13,366 nt of DNA from Verrucomicrobiales bacterium. Lineage in GTDB: Bacteria; Verrucomicrobiota; Verrucomicrobiia; Verrucomicrobiales; DEV007. Location: positions 1 through 13,366 of the forward strand of contig JALRFZ010000075.1 of assembly GCA_023253615.1 (NCBI GenBank), read 5' to 3'. This document shows, piece after piece, positions 5,917 through 13,128 of this stretch. A model generated the notes under the pieces. The model was not told where the DNA came from, made no database searches, and saw nothing but the letters and a program-made list of their open reading frames with translations. The translations under genes and the position numbers were made by a program. The first letter of the stretch is position 1; each line of letters starts with the position of its first letter.

Positions 5917-7356
5917 ATGCTGATGAAGACGGAGGACGCCAAGCATATCCTCATGCTCGCCGCGGTCGAGGAGACCGACGAGGGCGGGATCGTCCTTTCC
6001 GCGAAGGAGCGCCACGGGGCCTCGCGCGAGGCGGGATCACCGCTGCCGGCGAATCCGGGTCGGGCCAAGGAAGAGGCGTTCCTCGCGACCCGTGCCGCGC
6101 TTCTCCTCGAGCGTCTCGTTTCCCGCCTGCCCTCCTCCGCCTGGCTCGATCCGGCGGCGAGCGCCCATCCGACGCGCCATCCCGGTCTCGTTGCGCTCTT
6201 CCTCATCGCCGCCGCCGTGGTCGGATACCTCACGAACGAACTCGGTCCGGAGAAGCGCATCAACATCCTCTCCTTTCCCCTCCTCGGCATCCTCGCGTGG
6301 AGCTTGATCGTGTATGCCCGCGAAGCCTGGCTCTTCCTCTCGCGGCGACCTCCCGTGCTGCTCGAGCGGTGGTTCGAGTGGACTGGTCCCCGCGCCGCCA
6401 CCGAGGAAAAAGACGATCCCGCCGCCCGCCTTCTCGCCACCGCGAAGCGCCTCTTCGAGAAACGCTGGTCGCGGCTTTCCGCACCGGTCACGGCGGCGCG
6501 TTTGAAATCGCTCCTCCATCTCGCCGCCTTCCTCCTCGCCGCTTCGGCGATCGGTGGGATGTATGTCAGGGGACTCGCCAACGAATACCGCGCCGTCTGG
6601 GAGAGCACCTTTCTCACCGAAAGCTCCTCGCTCCGCGGCATCCTTCAGGTCGTCCTCGGACCGGCCGCGTCGCTCAGCGGGCAGGGTCTGCCGACGCCGG
6701 AAGAGCTCGACGCCATCCGTGGTGCCGATGCCGCCGGCGAGAACGCGGCGCGCTGGATCCACTGGTATGCGCTGACCATCGCCCTCTTCGTCCTCGTGCC
6801 GCGCGGGATCCTCGCGATCCTGTGGCGGATGCGGTCGTCCACGCTCGCCCGCTCGCTGCCCTATCGCGAAACCGCACCGCGTTATTACGCCCGGCTCCTC
6901 GCGACCTCGTCGGGCTCGGCCCGCGCCGTCGCCCTCGTGCCCTACGCCTTCGACCCTGACGAACCCACCAAAAGAGGCCTTGTCCGCCGTCTCGAGGATG
7001 AATTCGGTGCCGCGGTCGAGCCGGTCTGGTTGCCGATGATCGCCTTCGGGGAAGAGGAATCCTTCGTCCTGGCGCCGACCCTCGCCGGGGCTGAGATTCT
7101 CCCCGTTTTCTCCTTCGCCGCCACGCCCGAGCGCGAGGCGCATCTCGCCATGTATCGGACCCTGTCTGGTCTCGCGCCGAACCCGGTCCGGTTCGTCCTT
7201 CTCGAAGCCGGAGCCTTCGACCGGAAATCCCGCGACTTCGCCGATGCCGCGAATCGTCGCGCCGCGCGGGAGGAGGCTTGGAAGCGCCTCTTCGCCGACG
7301 AGAGCGTTGCCCTCCTTCTCCAGCCCGAGACCTTTTCACCCACCGCCCCGGTCTGA
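5917..7356 (+). CDS. DUF2868 domain membrane protein
   Basis: A 479-residue predicted inner-membrane protein of the DUF2868 family, whose function is unknown. An N-terminal cytoplasmic-looking segment (DAKHILMLAAVEETDEGG) is followed by four hydrophobic helices at about 89-106, 117-136, 198-218 and 283-303, grouped as two pairs around soluble loops (137-197 and 219-282). Residues 335-479 form a soluble C-terminal domain without a recognised fold motif. The family is usually found next to a DUF3482 GTPase-like gene, which is exactly the arrangement here: the stop is followed by the next ATG after 3 bases. This points to a two-protein membrane complex. Start ATG 5917; an ATG two codons later is equally possible. 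No ribosome binding site is evident, so translation may be coupled to ruvC. Confidence 0.85.
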   Translation: MLMKTEDAKHILMLAAVEETDEGGIVLSAKERHGASREAGSPLPANPGRAKEEAFLATRAALLLERLVSRLPSSAWLDPAASAHPTRHPGLVALFLIAAAVVGYLTNELGPEKRINILSFPLLGILAWSLIVYAREAWLFLSRRPPVLLERWFEWTGPRAATEEKDDPAARLLATAKRLFEKRWSRLSAPVTAARLKSLLHLAAFLLAASAIGGMYVRGLANEYRAVWESTFLTESSSLRGILQVVLGPAASLSGQGLPTPEELDAIRGADAAGENAARWIHWYALTIALFVLVPRGILAILWRMRSSTLARSLPYRETAPRYYARLLATSSGSARAVALVPYAFDPDEPTKRGLVRRLEDEFGAAVEPVWLPMIAFGEEESFVLAPTLAGAEILPVFSFAATPEREAHLAMYRTLSGLAPNPVRFVLLEAGAFDRKSRDFADAANRRAAREEAWKRLFADESVALLLQPETFSPTAPV

Positions 7357-7359
7357 GCC

Positions 7360-8823
7360 ATGCCCGAAATCTCCGATCGAGAAATCGTCCTCAGTCTCAT
7401 CTCGCACACGAATGTGGGTAAGACGGCCCTCGCCCGCACCCTCCTGCGCCGCGATGTCGGCGAGGTCGCCGATAGCGCCCACGTCACGCTCGTGCCCGAG
7501 GCTTATGCGCTGATGGAAAGCGGCGACCGCCGTGCCCGGCTCTGGGACACGCCCGGCTTCGGATCGAATCTCGCGAAGCTCGCCCAGCGCCTCCGCGCGA
7601 GTGACAATCCCGTCGGCTGGATCCTCCACCAGGTCTGGGACCGCGTCACGGACCGCTCCCTCTGGTGCAGCCAGGAGGCGATCCGCAACGTCCAGTCCGA
7701 GGCCGACGTCGTCCTTTACCTCGTCGATGCCTCGCAGTCGCCCGCCGAGACCGGCTACATCGATCTCGAGATCGAGGTGATCGAATGGATCGGCAAACCC
7801 GTCCTCGTCTTTCTCAACCAGACCGGTACACCCGATCCCGGGCGCGACGAGCGCAACGAGGAGGCCTGGCGCGCCCATCTCTCGCGCCACCGCATCGTGA
7901 AGAAGGTCTCCACCCTCGATGCCTTCACACGCTGCTGGACGCAGGAACACGAGATCTTCGTCGAGGCCGCGGGTGTTTTGTCAGGGGGCAAGCGGGAAAC
8001 GGCGCGGCTCCTTTCCGAAGCCTGGGTCTCGCGGCAGCTCGATGTCTTCGAGGACTCCGTCGCGATGATCGCCGACCTCGCGTATTCGGCTCTCGCCGAT
8101 ACCGAGGAACTCGGAGCGAAGTCCTTCGTCGACAAGTTGAAGCAGCTCGTCCGCAAGTCCGACCGCGACCGCGATTTCGAACGGGCCCAGCGGGCCATGT
8201 ATGCCCGGCTCTCCGAGCGTACCAAGGAGACAGTGAACCGGCTCATCGCGCGGCACGGACTTTCGGGGGAGACCGCCAACCAGCTCGCCGCTTCCTCGCG
8301 CGAAGCCTTTGCGGTGAAGAGGAATGTCGAGGAATCACTCATGGCCGCCGTGGGTGGCATGGGAGCGGGCCTGCTCGGAGGTCTCGCCGCCGACCTTGCC
8401 GCCGGTGGCATGACCTTCGGCGGCGGCGCTCTTCTCGGCATGCTCGCGGGCGGTGCGACCACCTTCGCCCTCGCCCGTGGCTACAATCTCACCCAGACCG
8501 GGACGAACCGGGTGCGCTGGACCGAGGCCCACTTTCTCGACCAGGTGAAGTCCATCCTCCTCCTCTATCTCGCCGTCGCCCACTTCGGCCGCGGCCGCGG
8601 CGACTGGCTCGATCCGGTCCACAATCCCGCGCACTGGCAAAAGCTCGTCGAGGAAAAGGTGACGAACGACTCCGGCACCTGGAAATCCCTCTGGAAAGCA
8701 GGAGCGAAGATCGAAGATCCCGCCGGTTTGAAGAAGAAACTCGCGAAGGAATTCCGCGGCGTTTTGGTAGGTGTGTTAGGAGATCTCTATCCGGAGAGCC
8801 GGGGGATTTTCGGGAAATCATGA
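7360..8823 (+). CDS. DUF3482 GTPase-like P-loop protein
   Basis: A 487-residue protein with an N-terminal TRAFAC-type GTPase domain and a DUF3482-type C-terminal half. The P-loop is S15-HTNVGKT-22, with the usual first glycine replaced by serine. A conserved T43 may serve as switch I, and G3 is D63-TPG in RLWDTPGFG. The NKxD (G4) motif is replaced by N153-QTG in LVFLNQTGTPD, so guanine specificity cannot be assumed. Residues about 329-372 form a glycine-rich hydrophobic hairpin (GGMGAGLLGGLAADLAAGG, then GGGALLGMLAGGATTFALA) that probably inserts into or associates with the membrane. The charged segment 255-320 may be helical or coiled. It follows the DUF2868 gene after 3 bases, so the two are almost certainly co-translated and act together. 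Biological role unknown. Confidence 0.87.
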   Translation: MPEISDREIVLSLISHTNVGKTALARTLLRRDVGEVADSAHVTLVPEAYALMESGDRRARLWDTPGFGSNLAKLAQRLRASDNPVGWILHQVWDRVTDRSLWCSQEAIRNVQSEADVVLYLVDASQSPAETGYIDLEIEVIEWIGKPVLVFLNQTGTPDPGRDERNEEAWRAHLSRHRIVKKVSTLDAFTRCWTQEHEIFVEAAGVLSGGKRETARLLSEAWVSRQLDVFEDSVAMIADLAYSALADTEELGAKSFVDKLKQLVRKSDRDRDFERAQRAMYARLSERTKETVNRLIARHGLSGETANQLAASSREAFAVKRNVEESLMAAVGGMGAGLLGGLAADLAAGGMTFGGGALLGMLAGGATTFALARGYNLTQTGTNRVRWTEAHFLDQVKSILLLYLAVAHFGRGRGDWLDPVHNPAHWQKLVEEKVTNDSGTWKSLWKAGAKIEDPAGLKKKLAKEFRGVLVGVLGDLYPESRGIFGKS

Positions 8824-8865
8824 ATTCCCTGTAACCGGGTTCACAGTAGCGAAGTCTACCCTCGC

Positions 8866-9822
8866 ATGCGCCCAACGGTCCTCCTTTCGATCCTGTCCCT
8901 GTTCGTCTTTGCTTCCATCCTTCGTGCCGAAACCACCACCTCGATCGACGTGCTCCGCTACGAACCGGTCGATGCCGCTCGCTCCCGCACTGTGCCGGTG
9001 AAGATCTATCGGGTGAAGAGCGCGGAGGCCAAACCCGTCATCGTATTTTCCCACGGGCTCGGCGGCTCGCGCGAAAACGGCGTCTACCTAGCCGAGCATT
9101 GGGCTCGGAACGGGTATGTGGCCGTTTTTGTGCAGCATCCCGGCAGCGATGAGTCGGTCTGGAAGGAAGCGGGACGCGGCGAACGCATGGCGGCGATGAA
9201 GCAGGCCGCGAGCGGAAAATCCCTGCTCGACCGCCTCGGCGACATTCCCTTTGTCCTCGACCAACTCGAACTCTGGAACGCCGAGAACGGTCATGCCCTC
9301 CACGGCGCGCTCGATCTCGAGCACATCGGGATGACCGGTCACAGCTTCGGAGCGGTGACGACCCAGGCGATGATGGGTCAGAAGTTTCCCCTCGGGAAAA
9401 GCTTTCCCGATCCGCGCTTCGATGCCTTTTTTTCGATGAGTCCCTCGACCGGGCGTGGTCTTGGCGCGACGGAGGCCTTCAGCCACATCCAGGCCCCCGT
9501 GCTCTGCATGACCGGCACGGAGGACACCAGCGTGATCACCCCGGAGATGACGGCCGAGTCCCGTCGCGAGGTCTACGCGGCCCTGCCTGCGGGTGACAAA
9601 TACCAGCTCGTCTTCGAGGGTGGGACGCATTCGGCCTTTTCCGACACCGCCTTGTTCAATGAAAAACGATTTGATCATCACCATGTCGCGATTCAGACGA
9701 TCTCGACGCGATTCTGGGACGCCTATTTGAAGGGAGATGCGGCGGCAAAAGCGTGGCTTCAATCGGAGAAGCCCCGATCCGAGGCGAAGCTGATCGCGAA
9801 GGACGTGTGGGAGTGGAAGTGA
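8866..9822 (+). CDS. Exported alpha/beta hydrolase, dienelactone-hydrolase type
   Basis: A 318-residue alpha/beta-hydrolase resembling 'predicted dienelactone hydrolase' proteins. Residues 1-21 are a Sec signal peptide (hydrophobic LLSILSLFVFAS, cleavage after LRA), so it works outside the cytoplasm. The fold's landmarks are present: oxyanion-loop motif SHGLGGS (62-68), nucleophile elbow GHSFG (S160), acid D220 in MTGTEDTSV and H255 in EGGTHSAFSD. FFSMSPS (188-194) is the usual strand before the lid region. The true substrate is probably an ester but is unknown. The gene follows the DUF3482 stop after 42 bases, so it may be transcribed with that operon or from its own promoter. No Shine-Dalgarno is seen before ATG 8866. 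Confidence 0.88.
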   Translation: MRPTVLLSILSLFVFASILRAETTTSIDVLRYEPVDAARSRTVPVKIYRVKSAEAKPVIVFSHGLGGSRENGVYLAEHWARNGYVAVFVQHPGSDESVWKEAGRGERMAAMKQAASGKSLLDRLGDIPFVLDQLELWNAENGHALHGALDLEHIGMTGHSFGAVTTQAMMGQKFPLGKSFPDPRFDAFFSMSPSTGRGLGATEAFSHIQAPVLCMTGTEDTSVITPEMTAESRREVYAALPAGDKYQLVFEGGTHSAFSDTALFNEKRFDHHHVAIQTISTRFWDAYLKGDAAAKAWLQSEKPRSEAKLIAKDVWEWK

Positions 9823-9891
9823 ACGGTGAACGGCAGGGCGCAATAAAGCCCCGTTGAACCTTGGCCGCATGAGGCGACATTCTCTCGCGTC

Positions 9892-11097
9892 ATGAAGCTC
9901 CCCCTTTTCCTCTTCGCTCTCGTCCTCCCGGCTTTCTTGTCCGCCTCCGACTGGCCGAACTGGCGGGGCCCCAATTATGACGGCCTCTCGAAGGAAACGA
10001 TCCCCGCGACCCTGCCCGACGAACTGCCCATCGCCTGGACCGCCAAGGTCGGCACAGGCTTCAGCACCGTCTCGGTGGCCGGCGACAAGGTCGTGACGAT
10101 GGGCAACCGAACCGTCTCGGAAAAGGAGACCGACACGGTCTGGTGTCTCTCGGCGAAGACCGGCAAGGTCATCTGGCAGCATTCCTATCCCTGCGCCCTC
10201 GATCCGCTCTACTACGAGGGCGGACCCGGCGCGACGCCGACAATCCATGAGGGCGCGGTCTACACGCTCAGCAAGAAGGGCCACGCGCTGAAGCTCGATC
10301 TCGACAATGGCAAGGTCCTCTGGAGCCGCGACCTCGTCGCCGATCACCAGGTGGAGCTGCCCGAGTGGAGCTTCGCGGGTTCGCCCTTCATCGATGGCGA
10401 CCGCGTCCTCCTCAACGTCGGTCGCGGAGGCATCGCGCTGAACAAGGAAACCGGCGAGACGATCTGGCTTTCCTCCACCGAGACCTCCGGCTACGCCACC
10501 GTCGTGCCCTACGAGGCCGGCGGACCGACCGCCAACCGTCTGCTCTTTTCCGCGAAGGGGCTCATCGCCTTTGATCCCGCCACCGGCAAGGCCGCCTCCG
10601 AACTGCCGTGGAAGTCGAGCCGTGACGTCAACGCCGCCGACCCCATCGTCATCGGAAATCGCATCGTCGTCTCCTCGGCTTCGGGCTCGGTCATGATCGA
10701 ACCGAAGGCCGGTGGCGAGCCAGCCACGATCTGGGAGCAGAAGGACATGAAATGGTATTTCAATCCCGGCGTTCTCATCGACGGTCACCTCTATTCGCTG
10801 CACGGCACGACGCACCGGCCCACCGAGCTGATGTGTCTCGACGCCGCGACCGGCAAGATCGTCTGGACCGTGCCCGGCTTCGGCAGCGGCGGCGTCATGG
10901 CCGCGGGCAAGACCGTGATCGTTTTCGACAACGGACTCCTCACCCTCTTCGCCGCCGACCCGAAGGGATACAAGGCGCGTCACCAGCAGAAGATCCTCGA
11001 AGGCAAATGCTGGACCTCACCCGTGATCTCGAACGGCCGCATCTATTGCCGGAACGCCGTCGGCGATCTGGCGTGTGTGGAGTTGCCGGAGTCCTGA
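9892..11097 (+). CDS. Exported PQQ-like beta-propeller protein
   Basis: A 401-residue protein with a Sec signal peptide (residues 1-18, cleavage after LSA) and a propeller of PQQ-like repeats. The repeat signature of a Gly followed by a Trp in a strand recurs: LSAKTGKVIW (87-95), DLDNGKVLW (136-144), NKETGETIW (184-192), DPATGK...LPW (228-240) and DAATGKIVW (317-325). This suggests a seven- or eight-bladed propeller, with some blades diverged. The mature protein opens with DWPNWRGPNYDG, a start frequent in planctomycete and verrucomicrobial members of the family. Relatives include BamB and quinoprotein dehydrogenases. No dehydrogenase-specific features (such as a Cys-Cys pair or a cytochrome domain) are seen, so PQQ binding and enzyme activity are not claimed. 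It lies 69 bases after the hydrolase on the same strand and may be co-transcribed with it. Confidence 0.88.
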   Translation: MKLPLFLFALVLPAFLSASDWPNWRGPNYDGLSKETIPATLPDELPIAWTAKVGTGFSTVSVAGDKVVTMGNRTVSEKETDTVWCLSAKTGKVIWQHSYPCALDPLYYEGGPGATPTIHEGAVYTLSKKGHALKLDLDNGKVLWSRDLVADHQVELPEWSFAGSPFIDGDRVLLNVGRGGIALNKETGETIWLSSTETSGYATVVPYEAGGPTANRLLFSAKGLIAFDPATGKAASELPWKSSRDVNAADPIVIGNRIVVSSASGSVMIEPKAGGEPATIWEQKDMKWYFNPGVLIDGHLYSLHGTTHRPTELMCLDAATGKIVWTVPGFGSGGVMAAGKTVIVFDNGLLTLFAADPKGYKARHQQKILEGKCWTSPVISNGRIYCRNAVGDLACVELPES

Positions 11098-11134
11098 AGG
11101 TGGCTGCGTGATTGTTCCTCGATCCTGAGGGGAT

Positions 11135-11234
11135 GCCCACGGAACTCACGGAAAGCACGGAGTTTCAGAGAATCAGGATCGAAGGCGGGACCTTCAAGGA
11201 GAACTCTTCCGTGTTTTCCGTGAGTTCCGTGGGC
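11135..11234. repeat. 27-bp-arm inverted repeat between convergent genes
   Basis: The left arm 11135-11161 (GCCCACGGAACTCACGGAAA, then GCACGGA) is the reverse complement of the right arm 11208-11234 with one mismatch in 27 bases; a 46-base unpaired centre lies between. Each arm contains short ACGGAA direct repeats. It fills the space between the propeller stop (11097) and the methyltransferase stop (11237). This looks like another dispersed palindromic element and could end transcription from both sides. There is no T-run after the stem. Confidence 0.85.
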
Positions 11235-11236
11235 AA

Positions 11237-12298
11237 CTACCTCCGCTCCGGCAAACTCAGGATCGTGATCTCTTTCCGGTTCGAGGGCAGTTGGGTCGCG
11301 ATCACCTCACCTGGCGTAAGTTTCCGCACCCGTTCGAGAAAGGCGGGGATCTGCGCCTGCATCTTCGCGTCGTTGATCTTCAGCGTGAGGAGCAAGGTCC
11401 TCGCCCGCACGCGCCGCTGGAGACGCTCGATGTAGCGCAGGGCCACGGGCGGAGCGAGGTTCATGTCCGAGGCGAGGAGATCGACGCGGCGCGGCAGGTC
11501 CTCGATGCGCAGTTCTCCCGCCGAGATCGCGAAGTGGGAAAAGCTCGCTCGCTCCCCGTCCTCGAAGGCAAGGACGCGTCCGTCCATTTCCCCCGTGTCG
11601 ATACCGAGCACCTTCGCTCCATGCGTGAGCAGCGAGAAACTGCCACCACCCGGCGCGCAGCCGAGTTCCAGCGCGGTCTTTGCGGCGAGGCTTCCCGGAT
11701 CGCCGAGCCCGGCGTAGTGGAGCCCTTGCTCCATCTTCAGCCAGGCGCGCGAGGGTGCGTCGTCCGGCAGGATCGCCCGAGGCATGCCGCCGGGAAAAGG
11801 AAAGCGGAAACGGTCGTGACGATGCCACCCCGCGAACAGCGCCTCGCCTTCGTCGCCGAGGATCACATCGAGGACGAGATCGCCGTGAAGGGGCGGGGAA
11901 GCTTCGACCTTCACTCCCGATTCCCGGAGGACGGAGGCGATCTCCGCGGAGCGGGCATCGATCGCCAACCACTCCTCGGCGGTGAATCCATTCTCGGGCA
12001 GCACGCGTGGAAAGACATGGACGCGATCCGGCTTCGTCCCGCATCGTCCAACGATCTCCGGCACTTCCTCCGGCGTCTTCGCCATGCCGAGCGAAGACCC
12101 TGACACATGAGCCAAAACCGGGAGCGGTCCCCCGGGTGAAGCCACCACGCCTTCCCGGACCTTCCACGTCACCAATCCCGGCCGCTGGAAGGCCGGAGTG
12201 ACCGCCTCGCCATGGCGCGCCCGCATTTCCGCTTTCAGGGCGGATTCCCAGCCCGGATTGCAGGTGGCGAAGAGGAAACTGGGGGAGGCAGCGGTCAC
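11237..12298 (-). CDS. RlmM/FtsJ-type rRNA 2'-O-methyltransferase
   Basis: A 353-residue SAM-dependent methyltransferase close to RlmM, which in E. coli methylates the 2'-O of C2498 in 23S rRNA (366 residues). The N-terminal 170 residues match the accessory region ending in LVLDVILGDEGEALFAGWHR. The Rossmann domain has the SAM loop ALELGCAPGGGSFSLL (209-224). The K-D-K-E tetrad of FtsJ-type 2'-O-methyltransferases can be placed at K188 (RAWLKMEQG), D278 (LLASDMNL), K307 (LLLTLKIND) and E343 (NRKEITIL). Start: GTG 12298, directly before TAASPSFLFATCNPGWE, the family's typical first strand. The target nucleotide is inferred, not shown. It converges on the propeller gene and is divergent from the toxin-antitoxin pair. 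Confidence 0.85.
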   Translation of the reverse strand: MTAASPSFLFATCNPGWESALKAEMRARHGEAVTPAFQRPGLVTWKVREGVVASPGGPLPVLAHVSGSSLGMAKTPEEVPEIVGRCGTKPDRVHVFPRVLPENGFTAEEWLAIDARSAEIASVLRESGVKVEASPPLHGDLVLDVILGDEGEALFAGWHRHDRFRFPFPGGMPRAILPDDAPSRAWLKMEQGLHYAGLGDPGSLAAKTALELGCAPGGGSFSLLTHGAKVLGIDTGEMDGRVLAFEDGERASFSHFAISAGELRIEDLPRRVDLLASDMNLAPPVALRYIERLQRRVRARTLLLTLKINDAKMQAQIPAFLERVRKLTPGEVIATQLPSNRKEITILSLPERR

Positions 12299-12312
12299 GG
12301 CGGTGGGCGGGC

Positions 12313-12341
12313 ATTATGCACCATCCGATGGTGGCTTGCCA
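12313..12341 (-). promoter_or_regulatory. Possible promoter of the methyltransferase gene, with a dyad
   Basis: On the minus strand CATAAT (12313-12318; 5 of 6 match TATAAT) lies 14 bases before the GTG start, with a weak -35 TGGCAA (12336-12341; 3 of 6) at 17-base spacing. The spacer contains the perfect dyad CACCATC-C-GATGGTG (12319-12333), placed where a repressor could block the polymerase. Both parts are pattern matches only. Confidence 0.35.
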
Positions 12342-12445
12342 TGGGGAAGATCGGGCTTCCGATCCTCTCGAATGGGAGCCACGGCAGCGTTTCGTGGCCG
12401 TCTTCTTCGATGGTCTTGGAAACGGCGCTTGCGAAGTTTTCCAGA

Positions 12446-12463
12446 TTAGCTAACCTAGCTAAC
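12446..12463 (+). promoter_or_regulatory. Probable operator of the toxin-antitoxin operon
   Basis: TTAGCTAAC and CTAGCTAAC are adjacent, nearly identical 9-base units (12446-12454 and 12455-12463) ending one base before the antitoxin ATG. Each contains the TAGCTA palindrome, and the first includes the 8-base palindrome TTAGCTAA. Phd/YefM antitoxins repress their own promoter by binding paired short palindromes, so this is the expected operator. AT content here is much higher than in the surroundings. The adjoining promoter elements are not clear, and no Shine-Dalgarno is visible. Confidence 0.5.
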
Positions 12464-12464
12464 A

Positions 12465-12719
12465 ATGATCACCGTCAACATGCACGAGGCCAAGAGCCGT
12501 CTTTCCCAATTGGTCAAGGCGATCGAAGAGGAAGGGGAGGTCGTCATCTTGCAGCGCAACGGCCAACCGGTGGCCGAGATCCATCGCTACCGTCCACCCG
12601 CGCCGAATCCGATTCGGAGAGATTTGACACCCGATCCAAGACTGCGCCCGATCCTCGCCCCTGGCTACGATCCCGCTGAACCGCTCAGCGAAGAAGAGTG
12701 GCCTGGAGATTGCCGATGA
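12465..12719 (+). CDS. Type II antitoxin, Phd/YefM family
   Basis: An 84-residue antitoxin. The N-terminal half (MITVNMHEAKSRLSQLVKAI, then EVVILQRNGQPVAEI) has the Phd/YefM fold that dimerises and binds operator DNA. The C-terminal tail (LRPILAPGYDPAEPLSEEEW) is the flexible toxin-neutralising part; the DPAEPLSEEEW motif is typical of antitoxins paired with this PIN-toxin subgroup. It would bind and inhibit the toxin encoded next, and repress its own promoter through the repeats at 12446-12463. The stop TGA overlaps the toxin start (ATGA), so both are translated together. Confidence 0.9.
   Translation: MITVNMHEAKSRLSQLVKAIEEEGEVVILQRNGQPVAEIHRYRPPAPNPIRRDLTPDPRLRPILAPGYDPAEPLSEEEWPGDCR
12704..12708 (+). 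promoter_or_regulatory. Ribosome binding site of the toxin gene
   Basis: TGGAG lies 7 bases before the ATG at 12716 and within the antitoxin gene's end. It supports 12716 over the in-frame GTG at 12698. Confidence 0.5.
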
Positions 12720-13102
12720 GATTGCTCTTGGACACTTGCGCGATGATCGCACTTGCGGAGGGCAATTTGCCTACCGCCGCCGCTGCCGCCCTGGAATCTG
12801 CGGAAAAGGCGGTGGTTTCCGCCGTGGTCCCGTGGGAGCTGGGTATCAAGGTGAAGATTGGAAAGCTGATTCTTGCCGAGCCTCCGTTGATCTGGGTGCG
12901 GAGTTTGTCGGTTGCGTACCAGTTGGATCCCGTCATTGAAGCTCTCGATGCGCCCCTTCTTTGCGCCGCAGCCGAGCTGCCCCTTCTTCATCGCGATCCG
13001 TTCGACCGGATTCTTGTCGCCACGGCTTTGGCACATCATCTCACCATCCTCACATCAGACCGAATCATTCCGGAATACCCCGGAATCGAGACAGTCTGGT
13101 AA
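12716..13102 (+). CDS. Type II toxin, PIN-domain VapC-like ribonuclease
   Basis: A 128-residue PIN-domain protein, expected to be a magnesium-dependent endoribonuclease that stops growth by cutting RNA when the antitoxin is lost. The acidic site is visible: D6 (LLLDTCAMIAL), E41 (VPWELGIKVKIGKL), D94 and D97 (LHRDPFDRILVATAL) and D115 (ILTSDRII). Length is normal for the family. ATG 12716 overlaps the antitoxin stop by four bases and has a Shine-Dalgarno. RNA target unknown. Such pairs are often horizontally acquired or serve plasmid or chromosome-segment maintenance; no mobile element adjoins this one. Confidence 0.9.
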   Translation: MRLLLDTCAMIALAEGNLPTAAAAALESAEKAVVSAVVPWELGIKVKIGKLILAEPPLIWVRSLSVAYQLDPVIEALDAPLLCAAAELPLLHRDPFDRILVATALAHHLTILTSDRIIPEYPGIETVW

Positions 13103-13128
13103 GGGAGCTTCTGCGTTGCTCTGATGGC

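Noticed and set aside
6037..7143. Minus-strand open frame (368 codons) opposite the DUF2868 gene
   Set aside because: Low-complexity Gly/Glu/Arg translation; the sense frame has four plausible membrane helices and tight operon spacing.
7665..8834. Second plus-strand frame (389 codons) overlapping the DUF3482 gene
   Set aside because: Arg/Pro-rich off-frame reading of a gene whose P-loop and DTPG motifs lie in the other frame.
8827..8846. Possible hairpin terminator after the DUF3482 gene
   Set aside because: The stem needs a one-base loop and a bulge, and no T-run follows, so it is not a credible terminator.
9854..9883. Promoter for the propeller gene (TTGAAC as -35)
   Set aside because: No acceptable -10 hexamer is found at the right distance.
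9088..10983. Long minus-strand open frame (631 codons) opposite the hydrolase and propeller genes
   Set aside because: It spans two genes with clear domains and signal peptides on the other strand, and its translation shows no recognisable fold; it results from high GC and codon bias.
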